From: Xanthomonas sp. DAR 35659
Lineage (GTDB): Bacteria; Pseudomonadota; Gammaproteobacteria; Xanthomonadales; Xanthomonadaceae
DNA: 64,000 nt
Reading direction: 5' to 3'
NCBI RefSeq assembly: GCF_041242975.1
Contig: NZ_CP162488.1
Coordinates: 1,106,001-1,170,000 of the forward strand
Shown here: piece after piece, positions 11,446 through 19,910 of the stretch
Layout of the letters: every line of letters starts with the position of its first letter
How positions within the stretch are numbered: position 1 is the first letter of the stretch
Translations under genes and position numbers: made by a program
Notes under the pieces: generated by a model
The model's input: only the letters and a program-made list of their open reading frames with translations
Told to the model about the DNA's origin: nothing
Database searches by the model: none

Positions 11446-12558
11446 ATGCAGCGCCTGACCGTGGTGCAACTGCTGCCGGCGCTGGAATCCGGCGGCGTCG
11501 AACGCTCCACCCTGGAAATCGCCGCGGCGCTGGTCGCCGCCGGGCATCGCGCGCTGGTGGTGTCGGCCGGCGGCCGGCTGCTGCCGGCGCTGGCCGCGAC
11601 CGGGGCCGAGCACATCGCCCTGGACATCGGCCGCAAGTCGCTGCTGACCCTGCGCCACGTGCCGCCGCTGCGCCGCCTGTTCGTGCGCGAGGGCGCGGAC
11701 ATCGTGCATGCGCGCTCGCGGCTGCCGGCCTGGCTGGGCTGGTACGCGCTGCGCGGGTTGCCGGCGGCGCAGCGGCCGCGCTTCGTCACCACCGTGCACG
11801 GGCTCAATTCGCCCAGCCGCTACAGCGCGATCATGACCCGTGGCGAGCGCGCGATCTGCGTGTCCGCCACGGTCCGCGACTACGTGCTGCGCCATTACCC
11901 GCGTACCGACCCGGCGCGGCTGCGGGTGATCCCGCGCGGCATCGATCCGGCGCAGTTCCCGCGCCGTCCGCGGCCCGATCCCGCGGCGCGCGCCTGGGCC
12001 GCGACCCAGGCGCCGGCCATCGCCGGCGACGGTCCGCTGCTGCTGTTGCCCGGGCGCGGTACCCGGCTCAAGGGCCACAGCGACGCGTTGCGCCTGCTCG
12101 CCGCGCTGCGTGCCGACGGCAGCGATGCGCGGCTGTGGTTGCCCGGCGCGCGCGAGGCCGGGCGCGCGGCCTATGTGCAGGAACTGGAGGCCGAAGCCGC
12201 GGCGCTGGGCATCGCCGCCGCGGTCGCGTTCACCGCGCCGACCGCGCGCATCGCCGAGGCCTATGCGGCCAGCGACCTGGTGCTGCAGCTGTCGCGCAAG
12301 CCGGAGGCGTTCGGGCGCACCGTGGTCGAGGCGCTGGCGGTGGGGCGGCCGGTGCTGGGCTGGGCGCACGGCGGCGTTGGCGAGTTGCTGGCGCAGTTGC
12401 AGCCCGAGGGCGCGGTACCGGCCTTCGATCCGGCGGCCTTGTGCGCCGCCGCCACGCGCCTGCTGGCGCATCCGCCGCCGCCGCTGGCGGCGATCCCCTA
12501 CACCCTGCAGGCCATGCAGCGTGCGACCCTGGCCGTCTATGACGAACTCCGCCACTGA
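11446..12558 (+). CDS. GT-B glycosyltransferase (family 4), LPS/polysaccharide type
   Basis: 370 residues from the ATG at 11446. The N-terminal Rossmann half begins VVQLLPALESGGVERSTLEIA, the GGVE signature of family-4 glycosyltransferases. The C-terminal half has LLLLPGRGTRLKGH and the nucleotide-sugar/EX7E motif region KPEAFGRTVVEALAVGRPVLGW. It should transfer a sugar from a nucleotide donor on the cytoplasmic side of the inner membrane. It overlaps the next gene by 20 bases, and with the ligase, acyltransferase and waaA nearby it probably builds lipopolysaccharide core. Donor and acceptor sugars are unknown. Confidence 0.88.
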   Translation: MQRLTVVQLLPALESGGVERSTLEIAAALVAAGHRALVVSAGGRLLPALAATGAEHIALDIGRKSLLTLRHVPPLRRLFVREGADIVHARSRLPAWLGWYALRGLPAAQRPRFVTTVHGLNSPSRYSAIMTRGERAICVSATVRDYVLRHYPRTDPARLRVIPRGIDPAQFPRRPRPDPAARAWAATQAPAIAGDGPLLLLPGRGTRLKGHSDALRLLAALRADGSDARLWLPGAREAGRAAYVQELEAEAAALGIAAAVAFTAPTARIAEAYAASDLVLQLSRKPEAFGRTVVEALAVGRPVLGWAHGGVGELLAQLQPEGAVPAFDPAALCAAATRLLAHPPPPLAAIPYTLQAMQRATLAVYDELRH

Positions 12559-13903
12559 GTCCTCCCTGCTCCCGCCGCTGACGTCGGCGCGCAGCGAACG
12601 CTGGGCGCCGGTGTGGGTGCTGACGTTCGTGGCGCTGTGGCCGGCGCCCGGCCTGGCCGCCGCGGTGCTGGCGCTGGGCGCGCTGGTCACCCTGGCGCGG
12701 TTGCTGCACAGCCGCTTCCGCGGCGGCGCCAGCCTGCTCAGCGGTCCGGCCTGGGCGCTGACCACGCTGCTGTTCCTGACCTATTGGCTGCCGCAACCGT
12801 TGTCGGCGCTGGACGCGGTGGACGTGCCGCTGGCGCTGCGCGAATCGGCGGTGGACCTGCGCTTCCTGCCGTTCCTGTGGCTGGTGGCGATGGCGGTGGC
12901 GACACCACGCGGCCGCCGGACCACCTTCAACGGCCTGGCCATCATCGCCGCGCTCTGGACCGTGGATGCCCTGGCGCAGGCGCTGTTCGGCACCAGCCCG
13001 TTGTTCTGGTCGATGGACCAGCTGAAGTGGGCGATCAGCCAGCATGGCCTGTGCACGGCGCAGGAGATCGCGCTGGCCGATCGCCTCAGCGGCGTGTTCG
13101 GGCCGTGCAACCTCAAGTTCGGACAGGTGCTGGCCAGCCTGTCGCCGTTTCTGCTGTTCGCGGCCGGGCGCCGCGGCGGCGCCTGGGGCTGGCTGCTGGC
13201 GACGGCGCTGGTGGGCGTGGTGTTGCTGCTGGCCGGGTCGCGCGCCTCATGGATCACCTATGCGCTGGTGGTGTTGCTGTCAGGCCGGCGCCTGCTCGGC
13301 ACGCGCCGCCTGCTGGCGCTGGGGGTGGCCGCGGTGTTGGTCGCCGGTGTGCTCGGCGCGCTCTCGCCGCAGGTGCGCGAACGCTTCGCCCGCACCACGC
13401 TGGCGCTCAGCGGGCGCGCGGCCGACGTCAACGCGGCGCTGGCCGGGCGCAGCCAGATCTGGGACGCGTCGTTGTGCATGATCCGCCAGCATCCGCTCAA
13501 TGGCGTCGGCGTGCGCGGCTTCCGCGAGGCCTATGTGGGCTGCGACCCGGATCCGGCGCACGGCGGCGCCTGGGGCCGCGAGCCGGCCTTCCATGCTCAC
13601 CAGGTCGTGCTCGAAGTGCTCAGCGAGACCGGCGTGATCGGTTTGCTGCTGTGGCTGGCCGGCGCCGCGCAGGCGTGGCGCGCCTGGCGCTACGCCTCGC
13701 CGCAGGCGCGCGAGCGGGCGCGGCCGGCGATGCTGGCGCTGCTGGCGACGGTGTTCCCGTTCAACACCCACCTCGCGTTCTATTCCTCGTTCTGGGGCTC
13801 GCTGGCGCTGATGCTGGTGGGCCTGTATGTCGGCGCGCTGTTGGCCGAGGAGCGCGACGCCGAGGGCGATGGCGCGCAGGCGGCCTTGCCCGCCTCTGCC
13901 TGA
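12539..13903 (+). CDS. O-antigen ligase-like membrane protein (Wzy_C family)
   Basis: 454 residues with about ten hydrophobic segments. The ATG at 12539 overlaps the end of the glycosyltransferase gene. The periplasmic loop after midpoint carries ALAGRSQIWDASLCMIRQHPLNGVGVRGF, which fits the WaaL/RfaL/Wzy_C signature (R...W...HP..G.G). Family members ligate O-antigen to lipid A-core or polymerise polysaccharide at the periplasmic face. Coupling to a glycosyltransferase and nearness of waaA favour ligation. Sequence alone does not separate ligase from polymerase. Confidence 0.85.
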   Translation: MTNSATESSLLPPLTSARSERWAPVWVLTFVALWPAPGLAAAVLALGALVTLARLLHSRFRGGASLLSGPAWALTTLLFLTYWLPQPLSALDAVDVPLALRESAVDLRFLPFLWLVAMAVATPRGRRTTFNGLAIIAALWTVDALAQALFGTSPLFWSMDQLKWAISQHGLCTAQEIALADRLSGVFGPCNLKFGQVLASLSPFLLFAAGRRGGAWGWLLATALVGVVLLLAGSRASWITYALVVLLSGRRLLGTRRLLALGVAAVLVAGVLGALSPQVRERFARTTLALSGRAADVNAALAGRSQIWDASLCMIRQHPLNGVGVRGFREAYVGCDPDPAHGGAWGREPAFHAHQVVLEVLSETGVIGLLLWLAGAAQAWRAWRYASPQARERARPAMLALLATVFPFNTHLAFYSSFWGSLALMLVGLYVGALLAEERDAEGDGAQAALPASA

Positions 13904-13911
13904 CCGCGATC

Positions 13912-14180
13912 GCACGAGGCTTCGCCCGTACCCTCATCCGCCCCTGCGGGGCACCTTCTCCCGAGGGGAGAAGGAACAGCCTAGCCCCTCTCCCGCCGGG
14001 AGAGGGGTTGGGGTGAGGGTCCGGCGCGAAAGCGACGCGCGGAGTTGGGTGCACGAGGCTTCGCCCGTACCCTCATCCGCCCCTGCGGGGCACCTTCTCC
14101 CGACGGGAGAAGGAAGAGCCTAAGCCCCTCTCCCGTCGGGAGAGGGGTTGGGGTGAGGGTCCGGCGCGAAAGCGACCCGC
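13912..14180. repeat. Tandem pair of ~139-bp REP-like elements
   Basis: Two near-identical copies begin with GCACGAGGCTTCGCCCGTAC at 13912 and 14051. Each contains two hairpins, CCTTCTCCC..GGGAGAAGG and CCCCTCTCCCG..CGGGAGAGGGG, followed by a GGTTGGGGTGAGGGTC stretch. The first copy has a GAGG loop variant and the second GACG. They fill the space between the convergent ligase and acyltransferase genes, and the hairpins may end transcription from both sides. The module looks like a dispersed intergenic REP/BIME family. Confidence 0.8.
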
Positions 14181-14226
14181 AGACTCAGGCGCGCAATGGT
14201 GCGGCGCCCATTTCCCCGCATCCAGC

Positions 14227-15171
14227 TCAGTCGCGTTCGTAGAACGTGCTGCGGCCGCCGGGCTGGCGCTTGAAGCGGCGGTGGATCCAGAGATACTGCG
14301 CCGGCGCCTCGCGCACCATCGCCTCGATCGCGGCATTGACCCGCGCGGTGTCGGCGACCATGTCCTGCGAAGGGAAGTCCTCCAGCGGCGGGGCGATGCG
14401 CAGCACGTACTCGGCGCCTTCGCGGCGGTGGAAGTACGGCACCACCGCGCAGCCGGTCAGCCGCGCCAACTGGTGGGTGGCGGTGATGGTGGCCGCGGGC
14501 ATGCCGAAGAACGGTACGAACACGGTGTCCTTGCCGCGCATGTCCTGGTCCGGCGCGTACCACAGGAAACCGCCGCGCTTGAGGTGGCGCACGCTGCCGC
14601 GCAGGTCCTCGTTGGCGAACATGGCACTGGCGTAGCGCAGCCGGCCGCGCTTGACCGCCCATTCGAACACCGGATTGCGGTGGCGGCGGTACATACCGGC
14701 CAGCGGCACGTATTGGCACAGCAGGCGGCCGCACATCTCCAGGGTCATGAAATGGCCCGATACCAGCAGCACGCCGCGGCCCTGCGCCTGCAGCGCGCGC
14801 AGGTGGTCCAGGCCTTCGATGCGGGTGCGGCCGCGGATCGCGGCGAGGCTGCCCCACCAGGCGCGCGCGAACTCGAACACGCCCACGCCCAGCGCATCGA
14901 AGCTGTCGCGGAGCAGGCGTTCGCGCCACGCCTCGCTCTGTTCGGGGAAGCACAGTTTCAGGTTCACCTCGGCGGCGTGGCGGCGGGTGCCGGCAAGGCG
15001 CAGGGCGAGCCAGCCGACGCCGCGGCCGAGCGCGCGCTGCAGCAGCCAGGGCAGCCGCGCCAGGACCACGGCCAGGCCGAGCAGCAGCCAGGTCGGCCAG
15101 TGCCTCGGCGAGCGCGGCGGCGGCGCGGCGGTGGTGGCGGAGGCCGGGGGGGCGGGGGAGGCGTCTGACAT
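14227..15171 (-). CDS. LpxL/HtrB-family lipid A acyltransferase
   Basis: 314 residues with a Pro/Ala-rich N-terminus, a membrane anchor (WPTWLLLGLAVVLARLPWLL) and the catalytic HX4E-type motif in LLVSGHFMTLEMC. It continues with GMYRRHRNP, YAPDQDMRGKDTVFVPFFG and a C-terminal QYLWIHRRFKRQPGG, all typical of secondary lipid A acyltransferases. It should add lauroyl or myristoyl chains from acyl-ACP to Kdo2-lipid IVA at the inner membrane. It diverges from waaA, which makes that Kdo2 acceptor. Which LpxL/LpxM/LpxP specificity it has cannot be read from sequence. Confidence 0.9.
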   Translation of the reverse strand: MSDASPAPPASATTAAPPPRSPRHWPTWLLLGLAVVLARLPWLLQRALGRGVGWLALRLAGTRRHAAEVNLKLCFPEQSEAWRERLLRDSFDALGVGVFEFARAWWGSLAAIRGRTRIEGLDHLRALQAQGRGVLLVSGHFMTLEMCGRLLCQYVPLAGMYRRHRNPVFEWAVKRGRLRYASAMFANEDLRGSVRHLKRGGFLWYAPDQDMRGKDTVFVPFFGMPAATITATHQLARLTGCAVVPYFHRREGAEYVLRIAPPLEDFPSQDMVADTARVNAAIEAMVREAPAQYLWIHRRFKRQPGGRSTFYERD

Positions 15172-15300
15172 GGGCCAAGTTTAGCGGGTGCGGGCGCACC
15201 AGGGTCGGCGTGGTGCGGCGCCGCGCATCCGCTGCGCGCGGTCGGCGCGGTGCCGGCGATCGTCTGCCGCCTGCGCGACGCAACCCGGTATGCTTTCGCG

Positions 15301-16614
15301 ATGCGCAACGATTTCATCGAACGGCTGCTGCGCGGCCTGTATTCGGCCGTGCTGTACCTGCTGCTGCCGGTCACCGTCTATCACCTGGTCTGGCGCGGGT
15401 TCCGCGTGCGCCAGTATTTCCAGCGCTGGGACGAGCGCTACGCCTCGTATCCGCAGGCGCGCGGCGAGCCGCGGGTGTGGGTGCACGCGGTGTCGGTGGG
15501 CGAGGTCAACGTCGCCGCGCCGGTGGTCAACGCGTTGCGCGCGCAGCGTCCGGACATTCGCTGGGTGATCACCACCATCACCCCGACCGGCTCGGAGCGG
15601 GTGCGCGCGCTGTGGGGCGACGCGTTGGACCACGTCTACCTGCCCTACGACGTGCCCGGCAGCGTCGGCCGTTTCCTGCAGCATTTCCGCCCGAGCCTGG
15701 CGCTGATCCTGGAAACCGAGTTGTGGCCGAACATGCTGTTCGGCTGCCGCGACCGCGGCATTCCGGTGTACGTGCTCAACGCGCGGCTGTCGGCGCGCTC
15801 GCTGCGCGGCTACCGCCTGTTGCGGTCGCTGATCGGGCGCGCGCTGCGGACCGTCGCCTGCGTGGCCGCGCAGTCGCAGGCCGATGCCGAGCGCTTCATC
15901 GAACTCGGCGCGCGTCCGCAACAGGTGCGGCCGCTGGGCAACATGAAGTTCGATATCGCCGTGCCCGAGCACCTGCCGCAGTTCGTGGCCGCGTTCGGCG
16001 AACGCGTGGCGCCGGGGCGGCCGGTATGGATCGCCGCCAGCACCCACGAAGGCGAGGAGGCGGCGGTGATCGAGATGCATCGGCAACTGCGCCGGCAATG
16101 GCCGGACCTGCTGCTGCTGTGGGCGCCGCGCCATCCCGAACGCTTCGCCAAGGTCGAGGCGCTGGCGCGCGACCAGGGCTGGCGCGTGGCCACGCGCCGC
16201 CAGCAGCAGTGGCCCGGCGCCGACGACGACGTGTTCGTGATCGATACGCTGGGCGAGTTGATGCTGTTCTACGCCTGCGCCCAGGTCGCCTTCGTCGGCG
16301 GCAGCCTGCAGCCGATCGGCGGGCACAACCTGCTGGAGCCGGCCGCGGTCGGCACGCCGCCGGTGAGCGGGCCGCACCTGCACAACTTCGCCGACATCTC
16401 GCGGCGCATGCGCGAGGCCGGCGCGGTCGCGATCTGCGAGGACGCCGTGGCGGTGTGCGCGGCGCTGCGCGACCTGCTCGGCGACGCCGCCGCGCGCGCG
16501 CGCATGGCCGAGGCCGGATGCGCGCTGGTCGCCAACGGACGCGGCGCGCTGCAGCGCGTGCTGCAACTGGTCGCGCACGACCTGCCGCCGGTCGCGCACG
16601 CGCCGCCGGAGTAA
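15301..16614 (+). CDS. waaA: 3-deoxy-D-manno-octulosonic acid transferase
   Basis: 437 residues. The ATG at 15301 is chosen because it begins the membrane-anchored N-terminus (ERLLRGLYSAVLYLLLPVTVYHLVWRG); an upstream in-frame start adds non-homologous residues. Family features are VWVHAVSVGEVNVAAPVV, ETELWPNMLFGC, IAASTHEGEEAAVIE and VGGSLQPIGGHNLLEPAA. It transfers Kdo from CMP-Kdo to lipid IVA on the cytoplasmic face of the inner membrane. It lies divergent to the lipid A acyltransferase and convergent with tolC. Confidence 0.95.
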   Translation: MRNDFIERLLRGLYSAVLYLLLPVTVYHLVWRGFRVRQYFQRWDERYASYPQARGEPRVWVHAVSVGEVNVAAPVVNALRAQRPDIRWVITTITPTGSERVRALWGDALDHVYLPYDVPGSVGRFLQHFRPSLALILETELWPNMLFGCRDRGIPVYVLNARLSARSLRGYRLLRSLIGRALRTVACVAAQSQADAERFIELGARPQQVRPLGNMKFDIAVPEHLPQFVAAFGERVAPGRPVWIAASTHEGEEAAVIEMHRQLRRQWPDLLLLWAPRHPERFAKVEALARDQGWRVATRRQQQWPGADDDVFVIDTLGELMLFYACAQVAFVGGSLQPIGGHNLLEPAAVGTPPVSGPHLHNFADISRRMREAGAVAICEDAVAVCAALRDLLGDAAARARMAEAGCALVANGRGALQRVLQLVAHDLPPVAHAPPE

Positions 16615-16786
16615 GGCAGTTGGCGCCGCGCCGGTGCAGGGCGGTGCCGGACAAGGTGCGCTGCGGCCCGGGTTGGTCGCGCACGTCCACGATGGCCAGG
16701 TCGACCGACGCCGGCACCGGCGCGAGAGCGCCCGCGCATCCAGGCCCGCGCATCGACGGGCGCGCGCCGGACACACGAACGGCGGA

Positions 16787-16814
16787 CCCGAGGGCCCGCC
16801 GTTCGCGGTTCCGC
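16787..16814. terminator. Stem-loop between convergent waaA and tolC
   Basis: GAACGGCGG and CCGCCGTTC arms with an inner CC/GG pair form a strong hairpin between the two convergent genes. Neither side has a T-run, so it may act as a factor-assisted or bidirectional barrier rather than a classical intrinsic terminator. Confidence 0.4.
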
Positions 16815-16830
16815 GCCGACGCCGCGGGCG

Positions 16831-18198
16831 TTATTGCATGCTGGTGCCGGAGTTGAGCTTGGACTCGGCGCTTTGCGTCAGCAGCGCGTTGATCGACTGC
16901 ACCTCGGCCACGTCCAGCGAGCCCAGCGCCTGGCTCAGCAGCAGTCGGTTCTGCAGGAAGTTGTAGCGCGCCTGCGCATACGCCAGCTGCGCCTGGTACA
17001 GGGTGCGCTGGTTCTGCACCACGTCCAGCACGGTGCGCGTGCCCACTTCCAGGCCGACCTGCGAGGCGTCGTAGGCCGCCTGCGCCGACACCACCGCCAG
17101 GCGCCGCGCCTCGATCTCGCTGATGCCGGCGACGACGGTCTGGTACGCGTTGCGGGTGTTGCGGTCGAGCGCGCGCTTCTGCTGCTCGTAGGTGTCCTGG
17201 GCGATGTCGCGCTGCGCCAGCGCCTGGCGCACCGCCGACTGGGTGGCGCCGCCGGCGAAGATCGGGATGTTCAGGGTCAGGCCGATGGTGTTGCTGTCGG
17301 CGCGCGGGGTGCTGCCGCTGCCGGAAACGCTGTCGCCCCAGTTCGCGTCGCGGCCGGCGCTGGCGGACAGGTTCAGCGTCGGCAGGTGGCCGGCGCGCGC
17401 CGCCGAGACGCTGTTCTCGGCCGCCTGCACCTGGTACTGGTAGGCGCGCAGCGACGGATTCTTGTCCAGCGCCGAGGCGATCAGGCCGTCGATGTTGCTG
17501 CTTTCGGCCGGCAACTGCGGACGGAAGTCCTCCGGCAGGCCGCGCAGGTCGCGCACCGGCTGCCCGGTGATCTCGGTCAGTGCCTGGTACAGGTCCTGCA
17601 GCGAATTGCGCGCGGTGATCGTGTCGGCGCGCGCCTGGTCGTACTCGGCGCGCGCTTCGTGCACGTCGGTGATCGGCGCCAGGCCCACTTCCAGGCGCTT
17701 GTCGGCGTAGTCGAACTGCTTCTTGGCCGCGGCTTCGTTGGTCTGCGCGGCGACCAGGGACTCGATCGCCACCAGCACGTTGAAGTAGGCCGCCGAGGTG
17801 CGCACGATCAGGTCGTCGTTGGCCGATTCCAGCGTGTAGTCGGCGGCCAGGCTGCGCGCCTTCTGCGCGCGCAGCGTGGAGAACTGGGCGAAGTTGACCA
17901 GCGTCTGCTGGCCCTGGATCGCGTAGCTGCGGCTCTTGCCGGTGCCGTCGACCTGGCCGCCGCCGCGCTCGATCTCGCTATGGCTGCGCTGCAACGACGC
18001 CGAGCCGTTGAGCTGCGGCAGCAGCGCGGCGCGCGCCTGTACCGCGCCTTCCTTGTCGTACAGCCGGGTCGATTCCGCGGAGGCCAGCTGCGGGTCGCTG
18101 TTGCGCGCCATTTCGTAGACTTGCAGCAGGTCCGCGGCATTGGCGGCCAGTGGAGACAACGCGGCGGCCAGCGCCAGGACGAGGGATCGGCGGATCAT
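16831..18198 (-). CDS. tolC: TolC-family outer membrane channel
   Basis: 455 residues from the ATG at 18198, which starts the signal peptide (MIRRSLVLALAAALSPLAANA). The rest shows the duplicated coiled-coil/beta-barrel architecture of TolC: DLLQVYEMARNSDPQLASAEST at the N-terminus, long Gln/Ala/Arg helices in each half, and LEVGTRTVLDVVQNQRTLYQAQL before the C-terminus. TolC trimers bridge the outer membrane and periplasm for multidrug efflux and type I secretion. It lies 19 bases downstream of the pcm-like gene and after a tetR gene, so it may be co-transcribed and repressed by that TetR. Confidence 0.93.
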   Translation of the reverse strand: MIRRSLVLALAAALSPLAANAADLLQVYEMARNSDPQLASAESTRLYDKEGAVQARAALLPQLNGSASLQRSHSEIERGGGQVDGTGKSRSYAIQGQQTLVNFAQFSTLRAQKARSLAADYTLESANDDLIVRTSAAYFNVLVAIESLVAAQTNEAAAKKQFDYADKRLEVGLAPITDVHEARAEYDQARADTITARNSLQDLYQALTEITGQPVRDLRGLPEDFRPQLPAESSNIDGLIASALDKNPSLRAYQYQVQAAENSVSAARAGHLPTLNLSASAGRDANWGDSVSGSGSTPRADSNTIGLTLNIPIFAGGATQSAVRQALAQRDIAQDTYEQQKRALDRNTRNAYQTVVAGISEIEARRLAVVSAQAAYDASQVGLEVGTRTVLDVVQNQRTLYQAQLAYAQARYNFLQNRLLLSQALGSLDVAEVQSINALLTQSAESKLNSGTSMQ

Positions 18199-18217
18199 TG
18201 CGGCTTCCTTGGACGGA

Positions 18218-18877
18218 TCAGAAAGTGAACTGGGGGACCGGCGCGGCACCGCGCAGGTAGTACGCCAAATCGGTTTCGAACAGCGATTCCACGCGCGGCG
18301 CGCCGGCGTCGGCGTGGACCAGCACCGCCTCCATCACCGGGGCGCGGCCGCGGATCGCGAACAGGCGTCCGCCGGGGCGCAGCCAGGCCAGGAACTGCGG
18401 CGGGATCTCGGTGACCGCGGCGGTGACGCAGACCACGTCGAAGCGGCGCTCGCTGTGCCAGGCGAAGGCGTCGGCGGTCTCGATGCGCACGTTGCTGCCC
18501 AGCGCAGCGGCGTCCAGGTTGGCGCGCGCGGCGGCGGCCAGGGCCGGCTCGACCTCCAGGCTGACCACCTCGCGGCCGAGTTCGCCCAGGCAGGCGCTGA
18601 CGAAGCCGCTGCCGGTGCCGATCTCCAGCACGTCCTCGCCCGGCTGCAGGTCCAGCGCCTGCAGCATGCGGCCTTCGATCACCGGCTTCATCATGAACTG
18701 GCCATGCCCCAGCGGAATCTCCAGGTCGGCGTAGGCCACGGCGCGGTGGGCCGGCGGCACGAAGGCCTCGCGCGGCAGCCGCGCCAGCACGTCGAGCACG
18801 CGCAGGTCGAGCACGTCCCAGGGACGCACCTGCTGTTCAACCATCTTTTCGCGGGCTTGGGAGTAGTCGATCGTCAT
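18218..18877 (-). CDS. Protein-L-isoaspartate O-methyltransferase family protein
   Basis: 219 residues from the ATG at 18877 (MTIDYSQAREKMVEQQVRPW), a typical family start. The SAM-binding motif is EDVLEIGTGSGFVSACLGEL, followed by VSLEVEPALAAAARANL. The family enzyme methylates isoaspartyl residues to start protein repair. The usual substrate motif is only partly recognisable, so this may be one of the divergent Pcm-like proteins that accompany tolC. Its coupling to tolC (19-base gap) is notable. Confidence 0.85.
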   Translation of the reverse strand: MTIDYSQAREKMVEQQVRPWDVLDLRVLDVLARLPREAFVPPAHRAVAYADLEIPLGHGQFMMKPVIEGRMLQALDLQPGEDVLEIGTGSGFVSACLGELGREVVSLEVEPALAAAARANLDAAALGSNVRIETADAFAWHSERRFDVVCVTAAVTEIPPQFLAWLRPGGRLFAIRGRAPVMEAVLVHADAGAPRVESLFETDLAYYLRGAAPVPQFTF

Positions 18878-19006
18878 CTGGGGCATCCAACGCGGTGGGT
18901 CGCGCATTTTAGCCGGCGCGGGGGCCGTGCGTACGTCGCAGCATCGCCGCAGGCCCGGCGCGGCGCGCAGTGCCGGAAGTCACCGGGTCGCCCCGCCGGG
19001 GCGGGG

Positions 19007-19672
19007 TCAGCGCGGCGCATAGGCGCGCAGGAAGAAATCGACGCTGGCCTCGACATGGGCCTGGATCCGGCCCGGCCCGGCGTCGCGGCACAGGCCGCAC
19101 ATCATCAGCGAATGCAGTTCGCCCTTGACCAGGCAGAAGAACTGCGAGGCGGCCAGGATCAGGTCGGGGATGTCCAACTCGCCGGCCGTGACGTGGGCCT
19201 GCAGCAGCTGCGCCAGGTCTTCCTGGGTCCGTTTCGGACCCGCATTCCAGAACATCTCGCGCACGTAGGCGTCGCCGGTGCCCGGGTCGAGCATCATGCG
19301 GTGGGTCGCCATGGCCGATTCGCTGCTGATCATGGCGAAGAATGCCAGGCCGATCTCCACCAACTGCGCGCGCAGCGGTCCCTTGCGCGCATGCCCGAAC
19401 AGGTCGTCGGGCAGCAGCGCCTGGCACTGCGCGCGCACCGCCTCGGCGAACAGGGTCTCCTTGTCGCCGTAATGGCTGTAGACGGTGAGCTTGGACACGC
19501 CGGCGCGCGCCGCGATGCCGTCCATGCTGACCCCGCTGAAGCCCAGTTCGGTGAACAACTGCTTGGCCGCTTCCAGGATCGCCGCGCGCTTGCCCATGTC
19601 CTTCGGGCGCCCCGGTCCGGCGGCGCGGGCAGTGGCTTTGGGGGAGGGAGCGGCGGAAGGCTTGCTGACCAT
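19007..19672 (-). CDS. TetR/AcrR-family transcriptional regulator
   Basis: 221 residues. After a disordered Ala/Pro-rich N-terminus comes the TetR DNA-binding domain: RAAILEAAKQLFTELGFSGVSMDGIAARAGVSKLTVYSHYGDKETLFAEAV. The C-terminal helical domain resembles the AcrR/AefR-type effector domain (RTQEDLAQLLQAHVTAGELDIPDLILAASQFFCLVKGELH). It is the first gene of tetR-pcm-tolC and diverges from the thermostable-hemolysin operon. Two copies of a 16-bp repeat sit just upstream of its start, consistent with autoregulation. It could control tolC, the divergent operon, or both. Confidence 0.9.
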   Translation of the reverse strand: MVSKPSAAPSPKATARAAGPGRPKDMGKRAAILEAAKQLFTELGFSGVSMDGIAARAGVSKLTVYSHYGDKETLFAEAVRAQCQALLPDDLFGHARKGPLRAQLVEIGLAFFAMISSESAMATHRMMLDPGTGDAYVREMFWNAGPKRTQEDLAQLLQAHVTAGELDIPDLILAASQFFCLVKGELHSLMMCGLCRDAGPGRIQAHVEASVDFFLRAYAPR

Positions 19673-19681
19673 GGCGCAATA

Positions 19682-19723
19682 CTAGACCAGTCGGTTCGAT
19701 ATTTATACTATACCGCACGGTTC
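19682..19723 (-). promoter_or_regulatory. Probable TetR operator: two 16-bp direct repeats in an AT-rich promoter
   Basis: Copies at 19682-19697 and 19708-19723 share 12 of 16 bases (CTA-ACC---CGGTTC), with 26-bp spacing. The second contains a perfect ACCG..CGGT palindrome and the first ACC..GGT. Between them lies the only AT-rich stretch here (GATATTTATACTAT), probably holding the tetR -10. A repressor bound to both would cover the tetR promoter. Confidence 0.55.
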
Positions 19724-19856
19724 AATTAACGTGGCGGCCTGGGAACGCGTCGCTCACCCCGGTGCGTGACCTGGCGGTTCAGCCCGCAGCAGGCTTGCCC
19801 TCGGTTCCGGCGGCCGATGGCGCCCGGCGCAATGAATCGCTTATGCGTGCCTTACA

Positions 19857-19888
19857 TTCGGCTAACGTTCGGCTCATTGTCGGCTAAT
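19857..19888 (+). promoter_or_regulatory. Triple TCGGCT direct repeat, 11-bp period, upstream of seven-gene operon
   Basis: TCGGCT occurs at 19858, 19869 and 19880, exactly one helical turn apart and each followed by AA or CA. The block ends 22 bases before the first gene of the operon. OmpR/PmrA/QseB-type regulators bind such direct repeats with 11-bp period, and this operon encodes an OmpR-family regulator. The assignment as its binding site is inference. Confidence 0.55.
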
Positions 19889-19910
19889 CGAGGGCGCCGA
19901 CGATGCCGCC

